DNA of 64,000 nucleotides from Saccharum officinarum. Taxonomy: Eukaryota > Streptophyta > Magnoliopsida > Poales > Poaceae. The DNA lies in assembly GCA_020631735.1 (NCBI GenBank), contig CM036215.1, positions 14,534,346 to 14,598,345 on the forward strand, read 5' to 3'. This document shows positions 63,918 to 64,000 of the stretch, piece after piece. Within the stretch, counting starts at the first letter, position 1; every line of letters begins with the position of its first letter. The position numbers and the translations under genes were made by a program. The notes beneath the pieces are model-generated. The model was given only the letters and a program-made list of their open reading frames with translations. It did no database searches and was not told where the DNA came from.

Positions 63918-64000
63918 ATCTCCCCCTTGTTGGTAATTGGTGACAAACCTTTCACAAAGATATTATGATAAAATTTTGATTGAACCCATGTCACATTGTC
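63918..64000 (-). mobile_element. Start of family-Y internal region
   Basis: Polypurine tract (63918-63931), then TTGGTAATTGGTGACAAACC-type sequence in plus reading. Too short to classify. Confidence 0.5.

Overview
This is plant nuclear DNA, most likely from a large grass genome (Panicoideae/Andropogoneae is my guess). The evidence is two intron-rich housekeeping genes with GC-rich first exons, grass-type MITEs, and a deep stack of nested LTR retrotransposons. No bacterial, organellar or tRNA/rRNA genes are apparent. Two runs of exactly 100 N (1955-2054 and 28482-28581) mark scaffold joins.

Region 1 (1-13.9 kb) is genic. On the minus strand lie the first nine exons of a plastid-division dynamin of the ARC5/DRP5B type (start codon at 6520, exons down to 2104) and, upstream in transcription terms, a complete run of exons of an SRT2-type sirtuin (9544-13865). 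The ARC5 introns and the spacer carry MITEs, and each gene has one tiny LINE tail in an intron. Left of the first N gap, 1-1954 repeats 2352-4308 almost exactly, including three ARC5 exons. The SRT2 N-terminal exon has two in-frame stops beside a 41-bp imperfect tandem duplication.

Region 2 (14-64 kb) is almost wholly transposons, and target-site duplications reveal the order of events. A minus-oriented long LTR (family X; 16577-18138 plus 44052-44488) was split by a plus-oriented solo LTR of the same family (18139-21213 plus 43216-44051, TSD CACCT). That solo LTR was then hit by a 22-kb Tekay-like chromovirus block (21214-43210, TSD GTTTG). The block reads LTR, partial internal, N gap, LTR, full internal, LTR. 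Its internal region encodes, on the minus strand, an extra coiled-coil ORF0, gag, and a pol ending in a chromodomain-like tail. All are broken by frameshifts or nonsense codons.

The family-X minus LTR was independently hit at 44489 by an Athila-type element (LTRs 44489-46120 and 60556-61944) with a tRNA-Asp-like primer site. It has gag and two tandem retropepsin-like modules but no reverse transcriptase or integrase, so it looks non-autonomous. It in turn carries a 7.9-kb terminal-inverted-repeat element (48083-55978) sitting inside a TA microsatellite, and a lone LTR of family Y (58469-59822). Its right LTR is interrupted by a second family-Y LTR (61945-63917) whose internal region runs off the window.

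The points most worth following up are: the duplications flanking both N gaps; phase-matched acidic mini-exons inside the chromovirus LTRs, with a comparable acidic exon in the family-X LTR; the double-protease, RT-less Athila derivative; and palindromic GACCGGACGCG arrays placed just upstream of the TATA box in the family-Y LTR.
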